The notes under the pieces are model-generated. The model made no database searches, was not told where the DNA came from, and saw only the letters and a list, made by a program, of their open reading frames with translations. Shown here in pieces: positions 10,690 to 20,708 of a stretch of 34,914 nt of DNA. Made by a program: the position numbers and the translations under genes. Numbering within the stretch: the stretch's first letter is position 1; each line of letters opens with the position of its first letter. The stretch spans positions 453,195 to 488,108 of the forward strand of contig NMRA01000112.1 of the NCBI GenBank assembly GCA_002633005.1, given 5' to 3'. This DNA comes from Phoronis australis (taxonomy: Eukaryota > Phoronida > Phoronidae).

Positions 10690-11126
10690 AGAGGCTGGTA
10701 TAGTCGGAAGACTTTACTCATTAGAAGCTCATTTGACCTGGTTTATTAATTGGCAATTAAATTTGGCCACATCACTTTTTATCTTCTTCATCAAATAAAC
10801 GCTCTCCTTATCAATCTGCTTCAGGTCAGCCCTCGGACTACAAAACACCGTATTCGTGACAAGATTCTGTCGGTAAAACATCCTTGAAACCATTGTCGTT
10901 TCAATCTTATCGCTGTGTTTTATAGTCCAGGTCAGCCAGGTTACGACGATATGTCTCTAGCATGATATCACATACCAACCGACGACAACACATGCCATCA
11001 ATTATTAGCCCGAAGACTACGTTTGCGGTCGATTGTTTACACTCGGCGGAGGAAGTTTGCGCGTGCTGGCTCATCCAAGTAGGCCTATTTTCCACTCGAA
11101 CCCAGAGTGCTGTAAATTTTCAAATC
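10690..11126 (+). promoter_or_regulatory. 5' flank / 5' UTR of transporter copy 1 (duplicated)
   Basis: This flank aligns patchily with about 27090-27455 upstream of copy 2, so the duplication included it. The best-kept block is CTCATCCAAGTAGGCCTATT (11070-11089, continuing to 11094), matched at 27379-27403 with one change. It is a candidate promoter or 5' UTR element. No TATA box is obvious close to the start. Confidence 0.45.
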
Positions 11127-11154
11127 ATGGCCACTTCGGAAATTTCTGCTTTAG
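11127..11154 (+). CDS. MFSD4B: Transporter copy 1, exon 1 (start exon)
   Basis: ATG then nine residues (MATSEISAL) ending in a split codon before the donor gtaagt. Joining to 13141 continues in frame as DTDSSIKMLEPEP. The homologous sequence at 27456-27483 confirms the exon boundary, but there the start codon is ATC. Confidence 0.7.
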
Positions 11155-14100
11155 GTAAGTTTGATGGGACCGTCTGTAGATAAAATCACACATTTACCTT
11201 TTATTTGTGCTGTTAAAAATCTTTATGTTGAGCTCTCTCGTTATCATAAGGCAAGTTTAAAGAGAATAATCACAATCCTTCCTCCGGCATTTCTTGCAGC
11301 GGCACCTTGGTCAGTCGCCCTTTCGGGCTCATCTTCTGGTAGGCGTCACATGACCTCCAGAACCCAATCTCTTCTGATGCTACTCCTGATCTTCTTAGAG
11401 TCAATATATGTTCCAACTATGGACCCGTGTGCAATTCGTCAAGACAACTTGTTTCACCTCATCAGCATCTTGTGTTCTTCGTTGAACCTCCAGTGTGTGC
11501 GAAGCTTCCTTTGATCTGCCGTTCGGTCTTAGCTTCGGCTTGAACAACATCTCGGAGGATGAATGAATCCTCTCATTGGGCTTTCTTGTACTCCAGCAGC
11601 CTTACGTAATGTGTGGTTGGACATGCTGCTGGCGGCCTGGTGCCAGCCTTTCGTCCCAGCTGAACTCTTGGCGATCTGTTCACTGGGCTCTCCATACACA
11701 TTGCAAACACTCATCCTGTGTAGTATTGTGCATCAATGCTGATCGTGGTTACAGGTTTAGTACAGGTGTATGCCCACTCACATGACAATTTCCAGCAGGT
11801 CATGTCCCCTGGTTTAACTAGACTTGAACGAACCACGATAGTGGTGCAGCCTATGTCTCTCAGCACTGACATCTTCAGATATACTTTCGAAAGTGCGTTC
11901 AGGCTGAGCACGCTTCACCGGCTCTTTCTTCTCGCTCTTGGAACTCGGTCGGGTCGTTGACTGTTACTGACTTTTTTGTTGTGTCATCCGAATGCAAGTT
12001 CAATTTTTCGTAGCAAAAAGTAGTCCCTAGATCAGATCGAAGCCCCCCATGTATATTGTCATCCACTCTCTCCCCCGAAAAAGGAACATCGGATGCGGGA
12101 GACAGCGATCCGGACGAACAAACGAAGTGGACTAACATGGAGACGTGTATCATCAGAGCATCGTTTGAGAAGCAGTGGGATGCAAAATGGGGTGACTTCC
12201 TTTTTTATCTAGTGTTGGCGCTGCAATCCGTTTTACTTTTAGAAAGCAAAACTACAAACAAGTTTGCTGCAAAACTAATTGGCGACATTGCCAATTTGGT
12301 AATAAACTTGTGTGGCCGGTTGCATGGAACAGTCCCATAATCTACAGCGTATTTGTTTCGCTCTTTACTCACAAAAGTAATTTTTCTGCCATTTGATCTT
12401 AATTATGAGCTCCCTTTTGACTAATGACACTTCCTAACAATATAACTAAAAACTGAGCCCTTAATTCAGCCAAAGTAATTATTGACTTAGCCCGTAAATT
12501 AGGGGTGTTGTATGAAAAGATACCTACTTATTTTCAATAATATTGAGAATTAAACTTAGAGTTCATTCTCAATTTGTATCGAAGCCAAAAATTGGCCTAG
12601 TAATGATTCTCAAACAGCATATGAAAGGACAATCAGTATTTTTACAAGCTCATAAATATACAGCAGATTTGGAGATCTTAGTTGAGTCCCTATATGTTAC
12701 AGTATATTCCATGTCAAATTTCAATAAGTGAACTGATTTAAAAGTCAAATTTCAGGAAAATGAACAAATTCATGCGAACGTGTTTACTTTTACAAAATAA
12801 AAGTTTGTATTGTCGGAAACATCAAAGCAAAATTGTCCCTTCACCAAATGATTGCAGAAGTAGTTGTTTTATGAGTCCACTTGTCTTTCTGGTATTTCAT
12901 CCGTTCCGGTAGCGGCAGGTTTCACCACGATTTTGTTTGTTAAATCTAGATATCTGACCACTATCATGCTTGAACGTGGTGGCGTATGTGTATCATTTAT
13001 TAGGTTTCCATGCAACCGAATCTAAAGCCTCTAATTCAAATTAGCGAGCGGAGACCGNCGCCCCCCCCCCCCACAATGCTTACATAGTGCTCACTCTCAC
13101 GCCAGTTACTGTTTTTCTTATTTTTGTTCTTGTACCTTAGACACGGACAGTAGTATCAAAATGCTCGAGCCTGAACCCCTCACGCAGTCCAAGTCCTTAG
13201 AAGATGGTGACAGGAAGAAGATGGCAAGAGAATCGAAGCGTATTATGATGTTTAAGATCACAAAGCAGGCTTCACTTGTACTAGCCTGGATAAGTATAGT
13301 GAGTAGTAAGGTCGGAATTAGTTTACCAAAGCAAAACCCATTTGTCACTTGGGACCGGGCTTATTTCTGTTATCATCTACCTTGTAATAAATCAGTTTCG
13401 CCGTGCAAATAAAAGCAAAATGGTGCCCCAATTTATACATCATTGTGTATATCTTGGCGATGGCGAGGTAAAAATTTACTTTGTCGTTGGCCGCCTGGTG
13501 GCAACAAACTCACCAGTACCAAGTGCCAAAGTTTCTCAGGGACTCTAGTCATTCCCGAGATACTTGTGGCGAGAATTCTTGTGTTATGGAAATCGAATGG
13601 TGAGTTTTGTTTCACACAGTTAAACATTTCCACATAGTTGTGCAATCACTTCATTGCTTCACGCTGGTCTTTTCATTACCGTTTTCTCAACAAACTTGCA
13701 AGAAAATAGTGTTTCAGGACACCCTCTCAGCACAGTCCAGTGGGTGGACAGTTACTTGACGTCGTTCTGAACAGGCAGTGGCGGATTAAGCAACTGCGGG
13801 GCCCGTAGCGTAAGTCGAAGCGCTTGGCCCTTACCCAAATCCTCATACGCAAAATAGGTGTAGTTTTCACCTTTGAGAAAGAAAGCAATTTAGACGACTT
13901 CTATGTGATGAGGGAGCCGTATGCATTGGGCAGTGCATGGAATAAGACGATTTCATCAGTTCGCACACCTCTAATCTAGGGCCCCACGCTTGTGCCAGCA
14001 TTACGACATCTACAATTCTTTGAGCATCGCTTACTCAGTAGGACCCCGCACTCTTGACCCTAAACATGTTGAAAATGATGTTGCCCCTACACAAACTTTT

Positions 14101-16942
14101 AGCCCACCTGAGGTCAGTGTTTCCATAGGAGTGGGAATATGTACACGTTTGTGGTATAGTTGCCTCTAAAACTGCCAGCGCGAGGCCACAAATAGTGCAG
14201 GATAAGTTGCTTCTGCTACGTTGTTAATCCTTCACTGAACACGCGTTCTATTAAATATCTGTTTGCTCGACGAAACTACATAAGAACCTGCAGCTACTAG
14301 TTTGGTATACATTATCAAAGCAGTTAACCAATAAAAATGCTTTTGTCAGAAAGGCAATAAAATCCCGCCTTCAATCGATAATATACTGTTTGATTTGGGT
14401 CACGTACAAGCGTTCTGTCGTAAAGTCGGTCTCGTTTTCATGCCTACTTAGCATAGAAACCAATTCTAGGCTTGTAAAAAACTAACAAGTCGTTATTGCC
14501 TGAGACCGAAGCCCGTTTTTAAATTGGTTGCTATGGTGGTAAATTCAAGTTCGGTCACTATAGAAGTATGGCCGTTAAGTGAATTCGTGTGATTAAATGT
14601 ATTTTCAATTCAAACAAAAATGTAAAACCCGGTGACGTTGCTTTGGAAGATCTAATATGCCAGGTAAAAAAGTTGGTGTTAACACCAGGAGTCTGTTCAT
14701 GGTGACTTTATATTTATGGCAGAAATTTGGTCTTATGCTTCGCATAACTATTTCTGAAAAATAATAAAAAAATCATTTATAAACAATAGAACAAAGTAAC
14801 CGAGAATATAACCAAAACTGCAACTATGGGGAAAATTTATACAAATTATTTCAAGGCAGTGATACGGTAAAAATTCCATAACTAAACCTTTATTTGGTAA
14901 TTGTGAGGTTGCAGAGGACCACATTTTTGTCTCAAGTGTTAGTCATTATTCATAAAACAGACCCCTGAGCATTGTGTAGCGGAATGTTGCTTACGCTTAT
15001 TGGTCGGGATTTATAGAATAACTGTAAAAGAGGCTTCGTGAAATTATTGACAGTGGCTAACGATTTCATATGAGAGCTAATCATCACATAAGAAGTTCAT
15101 GGCTGTTTGAGAAAGGTAATTCAGTTTCAATACATACACGTTGACCTGTATAGCAAACCTACCCAAATATCATTGCATCAACAGGGCTTTTATGTGGAGA
15201 TAGTCGGACCGACTTTAAAAGATCTCATGTACAGGGTGAGACAGAACTACGACCAGATATCACAAGCTCTTGCGTGGAAAAGCATCGGCTCCGTCGTTGG
15301 TGCGCCGCTAGGTGGCGTCCTGTGCAGCAGGTTCAACAAGCACGTTGACTTGTTGCTGTCGCTCACATCGCTCGTGGCGGCGGCTTGTACATTCTGCATT
15401 CCGTGGTTCACCTCTGTGGAGGGGGTCGACGCTATGATGTTCTTCGCCGGCGTGTCAGAATCCATTACCAACGCAGGTTAGAGAGTTGGGGATGATCGGC
15501 ATTGACTAGGTGGCACCCGTGAAATAATGGTCCAAATTCATTAAGGGACCTTAACCAAAGGTGAATGTCCCTGTGGCGATCATCAGCTTCCTGTTTCCAC
15601 ACAGCTCAAACAATAAGAAATGATCATTTTTTTCACTGGCACCACCTACTCATAATTCCGTCTCACTACATCGTTTTAAATTTTCTTGTATCCGGAAGAC
15701 CTTTGTGAAAAACAGTTTTGAAAATTTCCTGAATTGTTTCGGTATTCGCAATTTCTCGCTTGAAAATGTGAAACTCAAACAACAAATTGGAAGCTACATG
15801 GAGAGTTTTCATATCTTTTCAAATCGCTTTAACGTTAAGAGAAGTGCCAACTGCATGTATTCCCTGAAAGTGGAAATATTAAATGAATGTTTTGGTTTGT
15901 AGGTGGCAATGCAATGGTCTTAAAGTTGTGGGGATCAAAATCGGCATCTCCTATGCAGTCTCTCCATTTTGGATTTGGTGTTGGTGCTATGATTTCGCCC
16001 CAGATTGCGAAACCGTTTCTTGGTCACGAAACTAATGAAACTCTTGAGAACTGTACCAGCGATTTAACCACCACATATTATCCATTTCGTTCTAACGGAT
16101 CTTCAGAATGTTCTTACATCACAGTTATGCAGGATTCTCGAATACAAGTTGCTTATATAATCGCTGCGTGTGTGCCTCTTATTTTTGGAATAATAAGTTT
16201 TATTTTTTATTTCGTTAAACCACCTAAAGGTTTCCAACTATTTACGGGACAAATGCAGTTTCTGAAAGTGCTAAATCCTGGGGCGTGTGCTCAAGGGAAC
16301 ATGTGTTTTGGCGTGCAAATGTTAATTTTGTTGTTTCTTTTCTACATTCACGTGATCGGAATCGAGAGAGCAGTTGGGAAATTCTTATCGTCGTACTTAA
16401 GGGAACGGGGATTTTCCATCGACGAAGCAACAAATTTAAATTCTGCATTTTGGATAGGTTTCACCGTGGGTCGTTTCAGCGGAACCATCCTTTCAATATG
16501 GATCAAACCTCTATTTATGTTGTCCATTCAGTGCACGTGTTTACTCGGGATAACGCTGGTACTCGCGTTTTTTGGCAGCTCCAACGACACCGTTCTGTGG
16601 GTCTTTATTGTAGCGTTTGCCTGGTTTGAGTCCCAAGTCTTCCCCTCCGGGATGGCTTGGGCAAATAACTACATGGAAATGACAAGCATGGCCGTATGTA
16701 TCGTCATGATGGGTGCATTCTCTGGTGGTTTCATATACCAGCGTCTAACCGGGTTTTTATTTGAAGTGATTGGCTACAAAGTTTTTCTTTTTGTTCCAGT
16801 AGGATACGCAGTGTGTCTTGGTTTGTTTTTCGTTCCACTAGTAGTCATAGCCAGGCGGCAAGGGCCGCGCGTGTTCGACGAAGAACAAATTGAAACCGAC
16901 GGCGACGTAAAGAGTGAAACCCATGCATTGCAGCAGTTTTAG
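11127..16942 (+). CDS. MFSD4B: NaGLT1/MFSD4B-like major facilitator transporter, copy 1 (4 exons, 505 aa)
   Basis: Exons 11127-11154, 13141-13298, 15185-15476 and 15903-16942 join into a 505-residue open frame (phases 1, 0, 1). The protein has about 12 hydrophobic helices. A major-facilitator motif A-like loop lies at residues 101-114 (GAPLGGVLCSRF) and a second-half counterpart at 349-357 (GRFSGTILS). A glycosylated loop between helices 5 and 6 has sequons N204, N209 and N224, and the signature VFPSGMAWANNYME lies near 405-418. This matches the sodium-dependent glucose transporter 1 / MFSD4 family, plasma-membrane sugar carriers; substrate and sodium coupling are inferred from family only. 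The acidic C-terminal tail begins after ARRQGPR. The ATG at 11127 is chosen because it gives a continuous frame through a good gtaagt donor. A later in-frame Met (13161) is possible. Confidence 0.88.
11155..13140 (+). other. First intron of transporter copy 1
   Basis: About 2 kb compared with about 0.74 kb in copy 2. The extra length is largely explained by a decayed retroelement fragment (about 11280-12150). The 94-codon plus-strand frame at 12056-12340 is not recognised and probably reflects the antisense of that remnant plus chance. A single N and a C tract lie at 13058-13072. Confidence 0.7.
11280..12153 (-). mobile_element. Decayed Ty3/Gypsy-type retroelement fragment
   Basis: On the minus strand, 11911-11711 reads SVLRDIGCTTIVVRSSLV, resembling the retropepsin active-site region of Ty3/Gypsy-type polyproteins, but the catalytic DTG is DIG. 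Further on, near 11366-11285, it reads FWRSCDAYQKMSPKGRLTKV, resembling the integrase zinc-binding domain (C-x2-C-type Cys pair; the second Cys is Tyr here). Stops and frame changes separate the pieces, and reverse transcriptase and RNase H between them appear to be missing. No LTRs are seen. It is a dead fragment with no intact enzyme. Confidence 0.6.
13141..13298 (+). CDS. MFSD4B: Transporter copy 1, exon 2
   Basis: Acceptor tgtaccttag; donor gtgagt after AGTATA, phase 0. It encodes the hydrophilic N-terminal cytoplasmic segment (about 35 residues, Lys/Arg/Glu-rich, ending KRIMMFKITKQ) and the first half of helix 1 (ASLVLAWISI). It is homologous to 28227-28378. Confidence 0.88.
13299..15184 (+). 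other. Second intron of transporter copy 1
   Basis: About 1.9 kb. It contains a hAT-like terminus at 13776. Around 14605-14670 it retains recognisable similarity to 29955-30020 of copy 2 (GTTGCTTTGGAA...AAGTTGGTG). Open frames at 13342-13645 on both strands are unsupported. Confidence 0.65.
13776..14060 (+). mobile_element. hAT-like element end (CAGTGGCGGATTAAG)
   Basis: CAGTGGCGGATTAAG at 13776-13790, followed by GGGGCCCGTAGCG and GGCCC-rich sequence, is the common terminal motif of hAT-type non-autonomous elements. GGGCCCCACGCT near 13980 and GTAGGACCCCGCACTC near 14040 could belong to the body. A matching right terminus was not found, so the right boundary is a guess. Confidence 0.4.
15185..15476 (+). 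CDS. MFSD4B: Transporter copy 1, exon 3
   Basis: Acceptor ttgcatcaacag; donor gttaga after GCAG, phase 1. It encodes GFYVEIVGPTLKDLMYRVRQ, completing helix 1, then helix 2 with the motif A-like loop GAPLGGVLCSRFNKH, helix 3 and the start of helix 4 (MMFFAGVSESITNA). Length is 292 nt in both paralogues. Upstream in-frame codons at 15107-15184 are intronic. Confidence 0.93.
15903..16942 (+). CDS. MFSD4B: Transporter copy 1, exon 4 (last)
   Basis: Acceptor tttggtttgtag; stop TAG at 16940-16942. It encodes residues 160-505: the rest of helix 4, the sequon-bearing extracellular loop (NET, NCT, NGS), helices 6 to 12 and an acidic tail (DEEQIETDGDVKSETHALQQ). Two Met codons before the acceptor are in intronic sequence. 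The central part is identical to copy 2 over 101 bp. Confidence 0.95.
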
Positions 16943-18900
16943 AGACTTTGAATTCCTAATTTAACAGTAGATTTAGGTTAAATGTAAATAATATGTTAAT
17001 GGTATTTATGTCCTTTTCATGGTGTGATTTGATATAAAAGCTTAATTACTGGCGTCTGTAGATTTACCTACGTACCACTCAATCAAACGTCTGATTCGCA
17101 CCTTTCTTCACTCTTGCCTTCTTTTTGCTCTGTTAATCACTCACTCATTAATTGACTTATCGCCAGGATTTTGAGTGACGGCTTAACCGACCATTTAGAA
17201 CTCATCATCCTTGACACACCTTCGTTTCTAAGCCGCCATTTTACCCGACAAACATCACGTTGCTGGGTAAAACTTATTGTTTGTTAGTCGACATTACGCA
17301 AGGAGGCGGAGCTTGCGATAGGTCAATTCCCTCATTCACCCGCCTGCCCGACTCACTCACTCAATCAGTCACTCACTCACTCAAGCTCATTCACACACTA
17401 TGGCACTCAATCGCTCACAGAGTCAACTATTCTATCGTCAACACTTACTTGAGGCTGCTGAAAACTCTCATTCAGTCCACAAAGCGAACCTTTGATTTAG
17501 ACGGTGTTATGAAATGAAGTACTTTCAGAAGAATTGATCCGCGTGGTGACGCTGCGACCAAGCCAGATAGAGGTCGCCCGACAGAAATGAATGACTCAAG
17601 GACAAACTAATTAGCCCCACGGCTTGTGGCGCGCTAACAACTCTAGGATAAATTAGTATGTTTGTTGCAAGTTCAAATATTTACTGCATGCCTTTGTCCT
17701 CTGTTTTTTGACATCTTCACTTTAAATTGAGAGCAACTCGTACCGTTTTCCACAGTAATTATAAGGCTGCTTGTGCAAGAGATCAAAGTCCCGACATCTG
17801 CCGTGATTGTCTTTAACTCCTATCCGACTAGGATGTGCAAATAATTTGAATGTCCAAATAACCATAATTTAGTTTAGATCACTTACTATTATGGAATTGG
17901 TCTCAAATTATCTCGTAGTCAACCGAGCAGATGTAAGTTCTGTACTTGGGAAGAATTGGTAGTTCCGGCTATTGCCTAAGAAGACGCTCTATAGGTTGAC
18001 TTGTCACGGCTGTGTCATTTTATTCGTCTACCATGGTCACGTGACCGGTGAACTCTTAGTTATCTCATCTGAATATGTTACAAGTTGAGATCAGTTTTGA
18101 ACAGTAAGTGGTCTAATATCAAAAGTTAATTTCTTCGGCAAAAACGAGAGCTTAGGACCCCATTGCCACTTTAGCAAAAGCGTTCACCATCAAGATCAAG
18201 TTATCTTTCTTTCAGGAGTGAAACACGAAACCTTAAAGCAATCTGCTCATTGATCAGGGAGTGGCATGCCAGTTAACACCAAGAGCCGAGCGTCAGTTGA
18301 CGCTAATAACTGTAGCCAACGGGAAACAAAGTACAGGCCAAAATCATAAATTCTCTGACCGCGCCGCTAAATTCATTGTTTGGGCCTTATGCATCGATGA
18401 GCGGTTCATGTCCAATAACGGTTGGTCAGCGGCTCCCTTTCAAGTTTTAGTAGGACCACAGCCATGAAGACCTACCTCGGTCGTGCAATGGACCCTAAAT
18501 CACTCAGGCTATTGCTGATAGTAATGGTCGTCCTATGCTAGAAAGACTGTAACACATAATGTTGTTTTTTATTGAAAATGTAAGTCTGCTATACTGAATC
18601 GTGTATCTCATGAACTCTCATGATTCGACTAACTGTGATCAGTTTACATGGATTTCGAGATCGCCCCAGCAACAGCCGTCATGATTCAGTCACAACGTTG
18701 ACGACAATCAAGTTTTTCACTTTGACCCTGCTTCTGCCTCTGGCCATTTGCAACAACAGGCACATATCAATGAGTCGACATAACACCACAATGTGCGCAG
18801 TTTTTATCAACAGTTCGCTTCTGAATACTCACGCCATCCACCTAGTGTGCGTATGTTGTCAGAAATTCATATCTTTTCACTACCCTTACGAAAATAATCT
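16943..18900. other. Intergenic DNA after transporter copy 1
   Basis: No gene recognised. It contains a CACT/ACTC-rich microsatellite (about 17340-17420). Open frames at 17260-17517, 18261-18467 and 18620-18904 have no domain, signal or codon pattern that I can support. No canonical AATAAA was seen within 150 bases of the transporter stop. Confidence 0.5.
17340..17420 (+). repeat. Degenerate (CACT)n microsatellite
   Basis: Repeated ACTC/CACT units (GACTCACTCACTCAATCAGT, CACTCACTCACTCAAGCTCA), diverging outward. Similar CACTCATT motifs appear at 17140-17150. Confidence 0.75.
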
Positions 18901-18904
18901 ATAG

Positions 18905-19370
18905 CATCTTATAGAATTCAATAGGAATTCCTATACAGAATTCTACTGAAATTCCTCTAGAATCGTATTGAACTTCCTATATGATCCTTTTGAACTTCCT
19001 TTAGAATCCTGTTAAACTTCCTACAGAATGCTAATGAGCTTTCTATAAATTGTTATTGAACTTCCAATTCTATTCGTATAGAATCCTGTTAGAATATTCT
19101 GAAGATTTCCTACCTTATATTATATAGAAATAATTCTACTCTTTTCAGTGCCAGAAATAATTTCCTCTAAGGATGTTACTTCACATTATTAATGTTGTGC
19201 ATCGCTCTATGTATGGTGCTTATTTAAAGCTTTTTGGAACCTATTAAAACTTCAACAGGAAATTCTATGTAATACTCATTATGATCCTAGTGAACTTTCT
19301 ATAGAATCCTATTAAACTTTCCATTGAGAAACCTATTGAACTTCCTATAGAATCCTTTTGAGCTTAAAGG
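18905..19370 (+). repeat. Degenerate minisatellite, unit about 22-25 bp (CCTATAGAATCCTATTGAACTT)
   Basis: Many diverged head-to-tail copies of a unit like TATAGAATCCTATTGAACTT at 18905-19100 and again 19240-19370, separated by about 140 bp of unrelated AT-rich sequence. The unit has partial dyad symmetry (GAATTC/AGGAATTCCT). A shorter region of similar flavour is at 22683-22800. Confidence 0.7.
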
Positions 19371-20456
19371 AGAATGCCATCCAAAAACCAACCTTTTTGT
19401 ATCAATTTTGATCAATAACAGCAAGTTCAGTTGTTTTACCTGACACCTGACGGCAGACGGTGGTGTTGAAATTAACCAATGACGTAATCGGTTCGAACGC
19501 AGTCTGTTCAGCACCCAAAGTGGTCAACTTATCGCTTGAATGCATACCTTTACACCTATTAATTATCAAATTTTGATGTAAAACCCTTACAACTACATCG
19601 AATTCTTGAACAAACGTGTTGTTTTATTTCACTGTTACGGATTTATAAGTATTTGAACGTACGGTAGTCTACAGAGTTCGGTCAAGGAGTGTACTCCTAG
19701 GTTCGGTAGTGAGGCCAATTTATCATGGTCGATCGCGGAAGATTGGGTCTGTTTCGTGATAAATTCGAATCATTCTTCCGTGAAATAGAGACATGAAAGA
19801 TAGCTTGTGTTGTAATTTTAGACTTGCGATTTTTTTCAGTTCTGAACACACAAAACGCTTCTTATCCCATCCAGTGCCTCAGAACCCGATCAGGCCCGTC
19901 GCGGCCGCCGGGACTGGACATCACGAACTTAAACCACCTTAAGTTGGAAACTAAGCCTCCAGTCTCGACAAGACTATACTAGTGAGCCAAAGAAATAATG
20001 TACACGTAATTTTTTTGGTTAATTAGCCACGAAACTGCAAATCTTCTTACTTAATCGGTGGCCGCGAAGTCAAGTTGCCCTTTTACAGAACCGCCAGGGC
20101 AAAAGTTGTACAGTAGGCTAGCAATGATGTGAATAATGTAACTGTATATCTAAATGAAGATTCCCCATAGCATATAAAATCAAGTTATTGTTTCACAACA
20201 GCTTTCTGTCAGCAAACACTGAATTAGCATGCGCTCACACGGCCTCGGTGCCCGGTCAATGAATTACCTTAATTATTGCATCGGAAGCCTGTAACGCAGT
20301 GGTTTATTCATTACTGGCTTCTCAAAACATTTGCACGAACGAATATTCCATAGGCATTACAAATTGTATCTAATGAGACAAACTTTGTTTCAATAAGCAT
20401 TGGTTATTGTGAGAATAACTTATTTTGAAAGAGAACGCAGAATAATAAACGTCAAC
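19371..20456. other. Intergenic stretch, nothing recognised
   Basis: Mixed-composition DNA with no supported gene. One GC-rich patch (CCGTCGCGGCCGCCGGGACT, 19897-19916) sits inside otherwise AT-rich sequence. Confidence 0.45.
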
Positions 20457-20708
20457 ATGGCAACTCGCAATCCCGAATTAGACGACAGCTCATCCGACAA
20501 AGACTTCGCAGGTGGATCATTAAGTTTCACAGCCTATTAGTTCGAACCGGAATACACTGATCAAGATATACTAGAGAGGAGCCGTGAACATGCACAGGCA
20601 ACAGAACGTATGGATAGTTCTTTGGTAAGCCGGCATTCGTCGGACTCATTGTCGACGACTGCTGGACACAGACACGGAGATGTTTTACGGTCTCATACTT
20701 GCTATTAA
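20457..20708 (+). pseudogene. Broken coding fragment with FEPEYT motif
   Basis: From ATG 20457 the frame reads MATRNPELDDSSSDKDFAGG, then reaches a TAG at 20538-20540. The same frame continues with FEPEYTDQDILERSREHAQA up to 20708, with a possible splice donor gtaagc at 20625. A Phe-Glu-Pro-Glu-Tyr motif after an acidic N-terminus is typical of the start of the multi-copy invertebrate and fish proteins that carry a P2RX7-like Cys/His-rich domain. The downstream zinc-binding part is not found here. I read it as a truncated copy with one nonsense change; a sequencing error at the stop is possible. Confidence 0.4.

Noticed and set aside
12056-12340. 94-codon plus-strand frame with a hydrophobic patch
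   Set aside because: It sits inside the transporter intron, overlaps the decayed retroelement on the other strand, has no recognised family and no counterpart in copy 2.
16242-16629. Frames of 68 and 114 codons on both strands
   Set aside because: They are out-of-frame shadows of the strongly coding last exon of transporter copy 1.
18905-19370. CRISPR-like array
   Set aside because: Units are degenerate and contiguous without uniform unique spacers, and the genome is clearly eukaryotic; it is a minisatellite.
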